Shown: positions 26,350 to 34,849 of the stretch, piece after piece
Layout: every line of letters begins with the position of its first letter
How positions within the stretch are numbered: position 1 is the stretch's first letter
NCBI GenBank assembly: GCA_016712595.1
Contig: JADJQT010000002.1
Location: forward strand, 1,116,001 to 1,180,000
DNA: 64,000 nt
Source: Rhodospirillales bacterium
Lineage (GTDB): Bacteria > Pseudomonadota > Alphaproteobacteria > Rhodospirillales > Defluviicoccaceae
Reading direction: 5' to 3'
Position numbers and translations under genes: made by a program
The notes under the pieces: generated by a model
Seen by the model: the letters and a program-made list of their open reading frames with translations, nothing else
What the model was told of the DNA's origin: nothing
The model's database searches: none

Positions 26350-27174
26350 ATGACTTACCGTGATCTCCTCGTGCATCTGGACGGCAGCGAGCAGAGCGAG
26401 GCGCGAGCGGCGATTGCCGTCGAAGTCGCGCGGGCGTTCGGTGCCGTTCTGACCGGTCTTTACGGTGAAAGCGATCCGCATGTCCTGGTTCCGGCGAGTC
26501 GTGATCCGGCGGCAAGTCTGCACACCGTGGCCGAGAGGATCGAGACCGCTTTCCGCCGGCGCGCGGCCGCAGCGGGGATCGATACGAACTGGCTGACGGC
26601 AATGACCGTCAACGATACCGAACTGATCAAGCGCGTGCTGTTCGCCGCCCGACATGCCGATCTCGTCGTGCTTGGCCAGCATCGCGATGGCGAGCGGACG
26701 GCGAGCGTTCCGTCGGACCTGATCGAGCAGATCGCGCTGAACTGCGGCCGGCCGGTGTTGTGCATACCGAGCGTTGGGCGCTTCCCAACGGTGGCGGCGC
26801 GGGTGCTTGTCGCGTGGAACGGCAGCCGCGAGGCGGCCCGAGCGGTCAACGATGCGATGCCGTTCCTCCTCCGCGCCGAGCGGGTGAGGCTGCTCGCAAT
26901 CAACCCCGATCATAGCCGCGACGCGTATGGCGAGGAGCCGTTTGCGCCAATGCAACGCCATTTGGCGTCTCACGGCGTTATTGCGCAGTGCGAAACCCTC
27001 TGGGTCCAAGACAGCGACGTCATCGAAGGGCTGTTGTCGCGGCTGGGTGATGAGGGTATCGATCTTCTGGTCATGGGGGCGCATGGCCACTACGGCTTCC
27101 CCTACCTTTATCGCGGAGGCGGCACCAGACAGATTCTTCGTTCGATGACCACGCCGGTACTGATGTCGTATTAG
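26350..27174 (+). CDS. tandem universal stress protein (UspA family)
   Basis: 274 residues with two Usp domains. The first begins MTYRDLLVHLDGSEQSEARA; the second begins near residue 150 (ARVLVAWNGSREAARAV) and ends with the nucleotide motif G-x2-G-x9-G-T (GAHGHYG, then GGGTRQILR). The first domain lacks that motif, so probably only the second binds ATP. GGAGA lies upstream of the ATG. It stands alone between the DUF218 gene and the ABC transporter operon. Confidence 0.9.
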   Translation: MTYRDLLVHLDGSEQSEARAAIAVEVARAFGAVLTGLYGESDPHVLVPASRDPAASLHTVAERIETAFRRRAAAAGIDTNWLTAMTVNDTELIKRVLFAARHADLVVLGQHRDGERTASVPSDLIEQIALNCGRPVLCIPSVGRFPTVAARVLVAWNGSREAARAVNDAMPFLLRAERVRLLAINPDHSRDAYGEEPFAPMQRHLASHGVIAQCETLWVQDSDVIEGLLSRLGDEGIDLLVMGAHGHYGFPYLYRGGGTRQILRSMTTPVLMSY

Positions 27175-27225
27175 CCGCCGCTAATCACCAGACGATCCGG
27201 GAAGTCCTGCGCATCAAACATATAT

Positions 27226-27240
27226 TGTGCATATTGCACA
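27226..27240. promoter_or_regulatory. perfect palindromic operator candidate upstream of the liv-type operon
   Basis: TGTGCA-TAT-TGCACA is a perfect 6+6 dyad in an AT-rich stretch 207 bases before the first ATPase gene. It overlaps a weak promoter-like pair (TTGTGC at 27225-27230 and TAGGAT about 18 bases later). A second dyad, ATGCAG-GT-CTGCAT, lies at 27349-27362. These look like binding sites for a dimeric regulator, but no regulator gene adjoins. Confidence 0.5.
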
Positions 27241-27446
27241 TGCGAAAGTAGGATAAGTCTCAAAATAAATCGCACCGAATACCTGCGCAAACAATAAACC
27301 GATAAACGCCCAAGCGGGTCTGGAAAAAATCTGGTCAATATGCCAGAAATGCAGGTCTGCATTGCGTCGACTGCGCGGAACCGCTCAACAACCGAGGAGT
27401 CGGGGCGTGTCGAGAAACGTCAGCAAGGGCGATCGGGCCAGCAGCG

Positions 27447-28208
27447 ATGACTGATGACTTCATCATCGAGACCGGCGGACTCACCCGGGAGTTCAAGGGA
27501 TTTGTCGCTGTTCGCGATGTCAGCCTGCGCGTGCGCCGGGGAACCATTCATGCGCTGATCGGTCCCAACGGTGCTGGCAAGACCACCTGCTTCAACATGA
27601 TCTCCAAGTTCCTCGAGCCGACGCGGGGAAGTATTCGCTTCAAAGGGGTCGACATCACCGCAGCCAAGCCGCACGCGGTAGCGCGGATGGGTATGGTGCG
27701 CTCGTTTCAGATTTCTGCCGTTTTTCCGCACCTTTCGGTCCTCGACAACCTGCGCATCGCCCTGCAGCGCCGGCTCGGCATCTCATTTCACTTCTGGCGC
27801 CCGGTCTCGGTGCTCGCCGTTGTCGATGAGCGGGCGCACGCGCTGCTCGAAGACGTCGGCCTGACCGGTTACGCCGAGATCGCAGCGGCCGAGTTGGCCT
27901 ACGGGCGCAAGCGCGCGCTCGAGATCGCAACCACTTTGGCCCTCGATCCTGACCTGCTGCTCCTCGACGAGCCGATGGCCGGCATGGGCCGCGAGGACAT
28001 CGACCGCATCGCCAGACTGATCAAGCGCGTCTCGGCCAACCGCTCGGTTTTGATGGTCGAGCACAACCTTTCGGTGGTCGCCGACCTCTCCGATCGGATC
28101 ACCGTGCTCGCGCGCGGCGGTATCCTCGCCGAAGGCACCTACGCTGAGGTTTCCAGCAATCCCGACGTCATTTCCGCCTATCTCGGCTCCGAGGCCGGCC
28201 ATGGCTGA
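27447..28208 (+). CDS. livG: ABC transporter ATP-binding protein (LivG type)
   Basis: First of two ATPases of a branched-chain-amino-acid-type (HAAT) importer. Walker A is GPNGAGKTT near residue 40. The signature is the LivG-specific LAYGRKRALEIA in place of LSGGQ, and Walker B is LLLLDEPMAGM. The switch His is in MVEHNLSVV. 253 residues, normal for LivG. The stop overlaps the livF start by eight bases. The operon order is ATPase, ATPase, binding protein, permease, permease; the ligand is set by the binding protein. Confidence 0.93.
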   Translation: MTDDFIIETGGLTREFKGFVAVRDVSLRVRRGTIHALIGPNGAGKTTCFNMISKFLEPTRGSIRFKGVDITAAKPHAVARMGMVRSFQISAVFPHLSVLDNLRIALQRRLGISFHFWRPVSVLAVVDERAHALLEDVGLTGYAEIAAAELAYGRKRALEIATTLALDPDLLLLDEPMAGMGREDIDRIARLIKRVSANRSVLMVEHNLSVVADLSDRITVLARGGILAEGTYAEVSSNPDVISAYLGSEAGHG

Positions 28209-28911
28209 GCCGGTGCCGTTGCTGGAGGTCGCTGACCTGCAGGCGTTCTACGGTGAATCGCATGTGCTGCACGGCGCCGGGTTCGTCGTTGGCGAGGGCG
28301 AGGTGGTGACCCTGCTTGGCCGCAACGGTGCCGGCAAAACGACGATCATGCGCTCGATCATCGGCATTCTCGCCCAGCGGCGCGGCTCGATCCGCTATGA
28401 GGGACGGGAGACCATCGGTCTGCCGTCGAACCGCATCGCCCGCCTCGGTATCGCTTACTGCCCGGAGGAGCGCGGCATCTTCTCCAGCCTAACCGTGCTC
28501 GAAAACCTGTTGCTGCCGCCAGTCGTTCGCAACGGAGGCCTTCGCGTCGAGGAAATCTACGCGTTGTTCCCCAATCTCAAGGAGCGCCGGGCGAGCCAGG
28601 GAACGAAGCTGTCCGGTGGCGAGCAGCAGATGCTGGCGATCGGACGCATCCTGCGCACCGGAGCTAGGCTCTTACTGTTCGATGAGCCGACCGAGGGCCT
28701 TGCGCCGGTGATCGTCCAGGAGATCGGCGCCGTGATCCGCAGCTTGAAGCGGCGCGGTCTGACCATTCTTCTCGTCGAACAGAACTTCCACTTCGCGTCC
28801 ACCGTCGCCGACCGGCACTACGTCGTCGAGCACGGCAAGGTCGTCGATATGATCGCCAACGATGAATTGGCGGCCAACCAGGGCAAGCTGCAAGGGTATC
28901 TGGGTGTATAA
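28201..28911 (+). CDS. livF: ABC transporter ATP-binding protein (LivF type)
   Basis: Second ATPase of the importer, 236 residues, with Walker A GRNGAGKTT, signature LSGGEQQMLAIGRIL and Walker B LLLFDEPTEGLAP. The YCPEERGIF sequence is typical of LivF. It is translationally coupled to livG and lies 14 bases before the binding-protein gene. Confidence 0.94.
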   Translation: MAEPVPLLEVADLQAFYGESHVLHGAGFVVGEGEVVTLLGRNGAGKTTIMRSIIGILAQRRGSIRYEGRETIGLPSNRIARLGIAYCPEERGIFSSLTVLENLLLPPVVRNGGLRVEEIYALFPNLKERRASQGTKLSGGEQQMLAIGRILRTGARLLLFDEPTEGLAPVIVQEIGAVIRSLKRRGLTILLVEQNFHFASTVADRHYVVEHGKVVDMIANDELAANQGKLQGYLGV

Positions 28912-28925
28912 CGAGGGAGGCAACC

Positions 28926-30143
28926 GTGAAGCAGTTCCTGCGTAAGGGTCTGGCCGGCGTGGCGCTTGCCGTATTGACGGTAACCAGCGCGTTCGGACAG
29001 GTATCGGGTGATGTCGTCAAGCTCGGCGTTCTCAACGATCAGTCGGGCGTTTATGCCGACCTCGCCGGTCCGGGGTCGGTCGTGGCGGCAAAGATGGCGG
29101 TGGAGGATTTCGGCGGCAAGGTCCTCGGCAAGCCAATCGAGGTGATCTTCGCCGACCACCAGAACAAGCCCGACGTGGCGACGCCGATCGTCAACCAGTG
29201 GATCGACGTTGATAACGTCGATGCCATCGTCGATGTTCCGACCTCGTCGGTGGCGCTCGCCGTTCAGGAAATCACCAAGAACAAGAACCGCATTCACCTC
29301 AATTCGACCGCCGGCACCTCGGATCTCACCGGCAAGGCCTGCTCGCCGACCGGCATTCACTGGACGTACGATACCTATGCGCTCGCCAACAGCACCGGCA
29401 AGGCCTTGACCAAGGACGGCGGCGATACCTGGTACTTTATCGTCGCCGATTACGCCTTTGGTCACGCCCTGGAGAAGGACACCTCGGCGGCGGTGGAATC
29501 GGCAGGCGGCAAGGTGCTGGGCGCGGTGAATGCGCCGTTTCCCAACCAGGATTTTTCCTCTTTCCTTTTGCAGGCTCAGTCCTCCGGCGCGAAAGTCATC
29601 GGTCTCGCCAACGCCGGCGGCGACATGATCAACGCCATCAAGCAGGCGCACGAATTCGGCATTACCGACGCGGGGCAGCGGCTCGCCGGCCTGCTCGTGT
29701 TCATTTCCGACATCAACAGTCTGGGACTGGAGACGACCAAAGGCCTCGTTTTGACCACCGGCTTTTACTGGGATCGCAACGACGAGACCCGTGCGTGGTC
29801 GAAGCGCTTTGCCGAACGCAATGAAGGACGGATGCCGACGATGGTGCAGGCGGGCGTTTATTCGGCGGTCGCTCACTATCTCAAGGCGATCGCGGCCGCC
29901 GGCACCGACGAGGCCAAGGCGGTGATGGCGAAGATGCGGGAAATCCCGGTCAACGATTTCTTCGCCAAGAACGGGCGGGTTCGCGCCGACGGGCGCATGG
30001 TGCACGACATGTACCTTGTCCAGGTCAAGACACCGGCGGAATCGAAGTATCCGTGGGATTATTACAAGATTCTGCGGGTCGTTCCCGGTGACGAGGCTTA
30101 TCGGCCGATGGATCAGGGCAATTGCCCGCTGGTTGCGAAATAG
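28926..30143 (+). CDS. periplasmic branched-chain-amino-acid-type binding protein
   Basis: Type I periplasmic binding protein of 405 residues with a signal peptide cleaved near SAFGQVSG. The first strand KLGVLNDQSGVYADLAGPG and the hinge region VDVPTSSVALAVQ are typical of HAAT-family binders. An AGGGAGG ribosome site precedes the ATG. Related alphaproteobacterial paralogues bind amino acids, urea, or lignin-derived aromatic acids, so the ligand cannot be named from sequence. It is the third gene of the operon. Confidence 0.9.
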   Translation: MKQFLRKGLAGVALAVLTVTSAFGQVSGDVVKLGVLNDQSGVYADLAGPGSVVAAKMAVEDFGGKVLGKPIEVIFADHQNKPDVATPIVNQWIDVDNVDAIVDVPTSSVALAVQEITKNKNRIHLNSTAGTSDLTGKACSPTGIHWTYDTYALANSTGKALTKDGGDTWYFIVADYAFGHALEKDTSAAVESAGGKVLGAVNAPFPNQDFSSFLLQAQSSGAKVIGLANAGGDMINAIKQAHEFGITDAGQRLAGLLVFISDINSLGLETTKGLVLTTGFYWDRNDETRAWSKRFAERNEGRMPTMVQAGVYSAVAHYLKAIAAAGTDEAKAVMAKMREIPVNDFFAKNGRVRADGRMVHDMYLVQVKTPAESKYPWDYYKILRVVPGDEAYRPMDQGNCPLVAK

Positions 30144-30179
30144 AGCCCCCGGCTGCGGCTGACAGGGAGCCCTAAAGGC

Positions 30180-31067
30180 ATGTTCGAGATGCTGGGCATT
30201 TCACCGCAGGCCCTGTTTGGCCAGCTCTTAATTGGGCTGATCAATGGCGCCTTCTATGCGATCCTCAGTCTCGGCCTTTCCTTGATTTTCGGGCTGCTCA
30301 ACATCATCAATTTCGCTCACGGCGCCCAGTACATGCTGGGCGCGTTTGTCGCTTGGTATCTCTTGGCCTATGTCGGGATCGGCTACTGGCCGGCTCTGAT
30401 CGTCACGCCGCTGCTCGTTGGTCTCGTCGGCATGGCGACGGAACGGCTCTTGCTGCGCCGGCTTAGCAGACTCGATCCGATCTACGGCCTGCTGCTGACC
30501 TTCGGTCTGGCTCTGGTCATCGAAGGCGTGTTCCGCCACGTCTACGGTGTCTCGGGTCAGCCGTACGCGCCGCCGGCGTCGCTCTCCGGCGGTTACCGGC
30601 TCGAGTTCATGTTCCTGCCGAAGTACCGGGCGTGGGTGGTCGTCGTCTCCCTTGCCGTCTGCCTCGGCACCTGGCTCGTGATCGAGAAAACCAAGCTCGG
30701 CGCCTACCTGCGCGCCGCCACCGAGAACCCGACGCTGGTCCAGGCCTTCGGCGTCAACGTACCGGTGATGGTGACCGCGACCTATGGTTTCGGCGTCGCG
30801 TTGGCGGGGTTCGCCGGCGTGCTCGCCGCGCCGGTCTATTCGGTCAATCCCCTCATGGGCTCGAACCTGATCATCGTCGTCTTTGCCGTCGTCGTCATCG
30901 GCGGCATGGGCTCGATCCTCGGATCGATCATCACCGGCTTTTCCCTTGGGTTGGTTGAAGGGCTGACAAAGGTGTTCTATCCGGAGGCGTCGAATACGGC
31001 AGTGTTCATCATCATGGCCGTCGTTCTGCTGCTGCGGCCGGCCGGGCTTTTTGGCAAGGCGGCCTGA
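30180..31067 (+). CDS. livH: ABC transporter permease (LivH type)
   Basis: Inner-membrane permease of 295 residues with about eight hydrophobic segments. The N-terminal LINGAFYAILSLGLSLIFGL and NIINFAHGAQYMLGA are the LivH signature, and the EAA-like loop is VFAVVVIGGMGSILGSI. It pairs with LivM, four bases further on. Confidence 0.94.
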   Translation: MFEMLGISPQALFGQLLIGLINGAFYAILSLGLSLIFGLLNIINFAHGAQYMLGAFVAWYLLAYVGIGYWPALIVTPLLVGLVGMATERLLLRRLSRLDPIYGLLLTFGLALVIEGVFRHVYGVSGQPYAPPASLSGGYRLEFMFLPKYRAWVVVVSLAVCLGTWLVIEKTKLGAYLRAATENPTLVQAFGVNVPVMVTATYGFGVALAGFAGVLAAPVYSVNPLMGSNLIIVVFAVVVIGGMGSILGSIITGFSLGLVEGLTKVFYPEASNTAVFIIMAVVLLLRPAGLFGKAA

Positions 31068-31070
31068 TCC

Positions 31071-32021
31071 ATGTCCTCGGAACGCAGCCAGCGCCTCGTT
31101 CTGCTCGTTCTGCTCGCGCTCGGCCTCGTCGCGCCGTTCGTGCTCTATCCCGTTTTTTTGATGAAGGCGCTGTGCTTTGCGCTTTTTGCCTGCGCCTATA
31201 ACCTTTTGATCGGCTACGTCGGTCTGATCAGCTTCGGCCACGCGGCGTTCTTTGGTATCGCCGCCTATGCGACCGGCCACGCCGCCAAGGTCTGGGGCCT
31301 GCCGACCGAACTCGCCCTGTTGACAGGAACCGCCGCCGCCGCCGCTCTCGGTCTTGTCTTCGGTTGGCTGGCCATACGCCGGCAGGGCATCTACTTCGCC
31401 ATGGTGACCCTGGCGCTGGCGCAGATGGTGTTCTTCTTCTGCGTGCAGGCGCCGTTCACTCACGGCGAGGACGGCATCCAGGCGATCCCGCGCGGAACGC
31501 TGTTGGGCGTGATCGACCTGAACAACCAGCTGGTCCTTTACTATTTCGTCTACGTTGTCTTCGTTCTCTCCTTCCTGATCTTGCGGCGCACGGTCAACTC
31601 GCCGTTCGGCCAGATCCTCACAGCCCTGCGCGAGAACGAGGCGCGCGCCGTTTCGCTCGGATACCGGGCGGATCAGTATAAGCTCGTCGCCTTCGTTCTC
31701 TCGGCGGCCTTCTCTGGACTGGCCGGCGCGATGATCACCATCGTCTTTCAGCTCGCGGCGCTGAACAGCGTGCACTGGCACCTGTCCGGGGAGGTGGTGC
31801 TGATGACGCTGATGGGTGGCATGGGCACGTTGCTCGGCCCGGTCGCGGGTGCGCTCCTTCTCGTCGCCATCCAGAACTACTTCGCCCAGGTCGGGGCGTG
31901 GTCGACGATCATCCAGGGCGCCATCTTCGTCGTCTGCGTCCTCGTGTTCCGGCGGGGAATTGTGGGTGAAATCGAGGCCTGGCGGCAACGGCGCGCGGCG
32001 GCATCGAAACCGCGCGACTGA
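31071..32021 (+). CDS. livM: ABC transporter permease (LivM type)
   Basis: Second permease of the importer, 316 residues, with the LivM signatures YNLLIGYVGLISFGHAAFFG and LRENEARAVSLGY, and an EAA-like loop LMTLMGGMGTLLGPVAGA. The ATG lies three bases after the livH stop. It converges on mntH across 21 bases with no obvious hairpin terminator. Confidence 0.94.
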   Translation: MSSERSQRLVLLVLLALGLVAPFVLYPVFLMKALCFALFACAYNLLIGYVGLISFGHAAFFGIAAYATGHAAKVWGLPTELALLTGTAAAAALGLVFGWLAIRRQGIYFAMVTLALAQMVFFFCVQAPFTHGEDGIQAIPRGTLLGVIDLNNQLVLYYFVYVVFVLSFLILRRTVNSPFGQILTALRENEARAVSLGYRADQYKLVAFVLSAAFSGLAGAMITIVFQLAALNSVHWHLSGEVVLMTLMGGMGTLLGPVAGALLLVAIQNYFAQVGAWSTIIQGAIFVVCVLVFRRGIVGEIEAWRQRRAAASKPRD

Positions 32022-32042
32022 GAAACCGCGCGACCGACGGGC

Positions 32043-33398
32043 TTAAGCGAAAGCCTCGATGACCAGCCACAGATTGGCCGCGGAGATCACCGCGAACAGC
32101 AGCCAGGCGACGGCGGCGACGCCACGCCCGCTGGCGAACGGGCCCATGATCCGCGCATCGCTGGTCGAACGGATCAGCGGCCACAAAGCGAACGGCAACT
32201 GCAGCGAGAGCGCCACCTGCGTCAGCACCAGCAGCTTGCCGACCGAGTCTTCGCCCAACAGCCAGATGCCGCCCAGGGCGGGGAGAATGGCGATGACACG
32301 GGTGACGAGACGGCGTTGCCAGCAGGGGATCTTGATATCGAGAAAGCCCTCGAGAACGATCTGGCCGGCGATCGTGCCGGTGAAGGTCGAACTCTGACCC
32401 GAGGTGAACAGGGCGACGGCAAACAGCACACCCGCCGCGGCCGCGCCGGTGATCGGCGTCAGTAACTCGTGCGCGTCGGCGATGTCGGCAACGTTCGCGT
32501 TACCGCTGGCGTGAAACGCCGAGGCGGCGAGAACGAGGATCGCACCGTTAATCACCGTCGCCAGCAGCAACGAGCCGACCATATCGAGCGTGGTTAAACG
32601 GATCGCCGCGCGCTTGCCCGCGTCGCCGTTGCCGATACGGCGTGTCTGCACGATCGAGGAATGGAGGTAGAGATTGTGCGGCATTACCGTGGCACCAAGA
32701 ATGCCGATTGCCAGCAACAGCGCTCCCGGCTGTTCCAGGCGGTTGACCTCGGGCACGAGACCGGCCGCCAGCAGGCTCGTGTCCGGTGGCGCAAGGACGA
32801 GTTCGGCGAAAAAACAGAGCCCGATCGTTGCGACAAGTCCGAGGATGATCGCCTCGACCTGGCGAAAGCCGCGCCCCTTCAGCCCCAGCACCAGCAGCAT
32901 ATCGAGACCGGTGAGGAGAATGCCGATCTGCATAGGCAGACCGAACAGCAGCTTGATCGCCAGCGCCGAGCCCAAGACCTCGGCGATATCGGTGGCGATG
33001 ATCGCGCCTTCAGCCATCAGCCACAGCAGGATGCGCGTTCTCGGTCCGTAACGGTCGCGGCACACCTGGGCGAGGTCGCGCCCGGAGGCGATGCCGAGGC
33101 GCAGGGCGAGCGTCTGCAACAGCATCGCCGCCAGACAGGTGAGCGCGACGATGAACAGCAGATCGTAGCCGAAGCGGGCGCCGGCCTCGATGTCGGTCGC
33201 CCAGTTTCCGGGGTCCATGTAGCCGACGGCAACGAGGAGGCCCGGGCCGACGAATGCGGCGAGGCGGGTGCGCAGCGGGGCGGAGGCGGCGACGGCGACG
33301 CTGCCACGCACCTCGCTGGGACAAAACGGAGCGGTCGCTGTTGTCGGCAGGCGCAGGGCGAAACGGATTCGGCTGAGAGCGTTGGTCCGGGTGTGCAT
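32043..33398 (-). CDS. mntH: Nramp-family divalent metal/H+ symporter
   Basis: Imports Mn2+ (and possibly Fe2+) with protons. The 451-residue protein carries the metal-binding DPGN in GYMDPGNWATDIEAG (TM1) and MPHNLYLHSS (TM6), with about eleven membrane helices. The first 45 residues have no membrane segment and are less conserved; an internal start nearer PLRTRLAAFVGPG cannot be excluded. I see no manganese riboswitch or clear Mur/MntR box in the 185 bases upstream. Confidence 0.93.
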   Translation of the reverse strand: MHTRTNALSRIRFALRLPTTATAPFCPSEVRGSVAVAASAPLRTRLAAFVGPGLLVAVGYMDPGNWATDIEAGARFGYDLLFIVALTCLAAMLLQTLALRLGIASGRDLAQVCRDRYGPRTRILLWLMAEGAIIATDIAEVLGSALAIKLLFGLPMQIGILLTGLDMLLVLGLKGRGFRQVEAIILGLVATIGLCFFAELVLAPPDTSLLAAGLVPEVNRLEQPGALLLAIGILGATVMPHNLYLHSSIVQTRRIGNGDAGKRAAIRLTTLDMVGSLLLATVINGAILVLAASAFHASGNANVADIADAHELLTPITGAAAAGVLFAVALFTSGQSSTFTGTIAGQIVLEGFLDIKIPCWQRRLVTRVIAILPALGGIWLLGEDSVGKLLVLTQVALSLQLPFALWPLIRSTSDARIMGPFASGRGVAAVAWLLFAVISAANLWLVIEAFA

Positions 33399-33583
33399 GG
33401 TGGCGACAAAATGCCGGCTGCGCGTCGTCGTTTCCAGGGATTTTGCGGTGGTGAGGCGTAAAGGCCGCTGCGGTGCTTTCGTTTTGATGCGTGCGCTGCG
33501 ATGCTGTCGGAAACCCGGGCGGCATCGATTCTCGGTGCGCTTTCGGACGTTGCGATGCTTGGGGGCGGGCGGGGAGCAAAACC

Positions 33584-34222
33584 ATGGGGGTGACCCCGCA
33601 TCTGAAATTTCTCGTTGCCTTGTTTGTGATCCTCAACCCGATCGGCATCGCGCCGCTGTTCGCCTCGATGACCGAGGCGATGACGCCCGCCGAACGCAAC
33701 CGTACGGCGCTGACGACCGCAGCGGCGGTGTTCGTGACCTGCACGCTGTGCGCCCTCGTCGGCAAGACCCTGCTCGGCTTCTTCGGGATCACCGTTGCCG
33801 ATCTGCAGATTGCCGGCGGCCTCGTGGTCCTGCTCATCGGCCTTGGCATGGTCAATGCCCAGCCGGACCGAACCAAGCACACACCGGCGGAGAACGAGGA
33901 GGGGAAGGGCAAGGACGATCCATCGGTGGTTCCCCTCGCCATCCCGCTGACTTCAGGTCCGGGGGCGATGGCCACCGCCATCCTTGCTACCGATGATCAC
34001 TCCAGCTTCGGCGAGTACGCGGTTGTCGTCGCCACCATCTTGGTGTGTAGCGTTCTGGTACTGGTGATCTACCGGAGCTGCGGGCGGCTGCAGCGGCTGT
34101 TCGGGGTCACGGGCATGGGCATTCTGACCCGGGTTATGGGTCTCGTCGTCGCTGCTATTGCGGTGCAGATGATCGTCACCGGGCTACTTCACAAACTGCC
34201 GCTACTGCCGATCGCCCATTGA
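33584..34222 (+). CDS. MarC-family integral membrane protein
   Basis: 212 residues with six predicted membrane helices and family signatures FVILNPIGIAPLFASMT and AIPLTSGPGAMATAI. Function of the family is unresolved; the old link to multiple antibiotic resistance was withdrawn. The insert between helices 3 and 4 is charged (HTPAENEEGKGKDD). ATG 33584 is chosen because GGGGAG lies eight bases upstream and the family starts here. It is divergent from mntH. Confidence 0.9.
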   Translation: MGVTPHLKFLVALFVILNPIGIAPLFASMTEAMTPAERNRTALTTAAAVFVTCTLCALVGKTLLGFFGITVADLQIAGGLVVLLIGLGMVNAQPDRTKHTPAENEEGKGKDDPSVVPLAIPLTSGPGAMATAILATDDHSSFGEYAVVVATILVCSVLVLVIYRSCGRLQRLFGVTGMGILTRVMGLVVAAIAVQMIVTGLLHKLPLLPIAH

Positions 34223-34381
34223 ACGCGGCTGGCGCCGCTGCCGCGCCGTCACCTCAGAGCATCTTGCCGGGCAGATTTCGCCGCATCATAACGTAAAATA
34301 AACACGGTATCGGGTATCCCAACAAAACGCCGCGACGAGAGGCGTCGGGGCGAAGGAGGTCTCACCGAGGTATTGGCGGAA

Positions 34382-34801
34382 ATGTCGCTCCACAAACAGG
34401 CTCAGGCGTTCTTCACCGCGCTCAACGCGCATGATCTCGATACCGTTGCCGAGATGATTGATCCTCAGGCACAGATCCGCACACCGATCGGCTCGTTCAC
34501 CGGCGGTGAGGCGTACCGGGAATGGATGCAGATGCATTTCCGTGCCCTCCCTGATTTCACCCATGAAATCCGTGGGTTCACGGCGGAGACGGGAGAAGTG
34601 CTCGGCTTCGAGCTGCATGCCACCGGCACGTTCACCGGCCCGCTGGACTTGCCGGGTGGCGTGGCCGCTCCAACCGGACGGCGTGTCGATATTTCCGCCG
34701 TCGACTTCTGGCGGATCGAAGACGGCCTGATCACCGACTATCACCTGTACTTCGATCGTCTGGATTTCTTTACCCAGCTAGGCTTGCCGCCGACGCCGTA
34801 G
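34382..34801 (+). CDS. SnoaL-like / NTF2-fold protein
   Basis: A 139-residue protein of the SnoaL-like ester cyclase or ketosteroid-isomerase superfamily: FFTALNAHDLDTVAEMIDP at the N-terminus, YREWMQMHFRALPDFTHEI in the middle and DFWRIEDGLITDYHLYFDRL near the end. Such proteins bind small hydrophobic molecules and some are isomerases or cyclases; no substrate can be given. ATG 34382 is used; a TTG at 34373 is also in frame. Confidence 0.8.
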   Translation: MSLHKQAQAFFTALNAHDLDTVAEMIDPQAQIRTPIGSFTGGEAYREWMQMHFRALPDFTHEIRGFTAETGEVLGFELHATGTFTGPLDLPGGVAAPTGRRVDISAVDFWRIEDGLITDYHLYFDRLDFFTQLGLPPTP

Positions 34802-34849
34802 CCTCTTCGCCGGCTCTTACGGGGGCAGAGCTGCCGGCTTGAAGCGGGA

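Noticed and set aside
30228..31988. 586-codon minus-strand frame opposite livH and livM
   Set aside because: Histidine/aspartate-rich product typical of the complement of hydrophobic permease genes.
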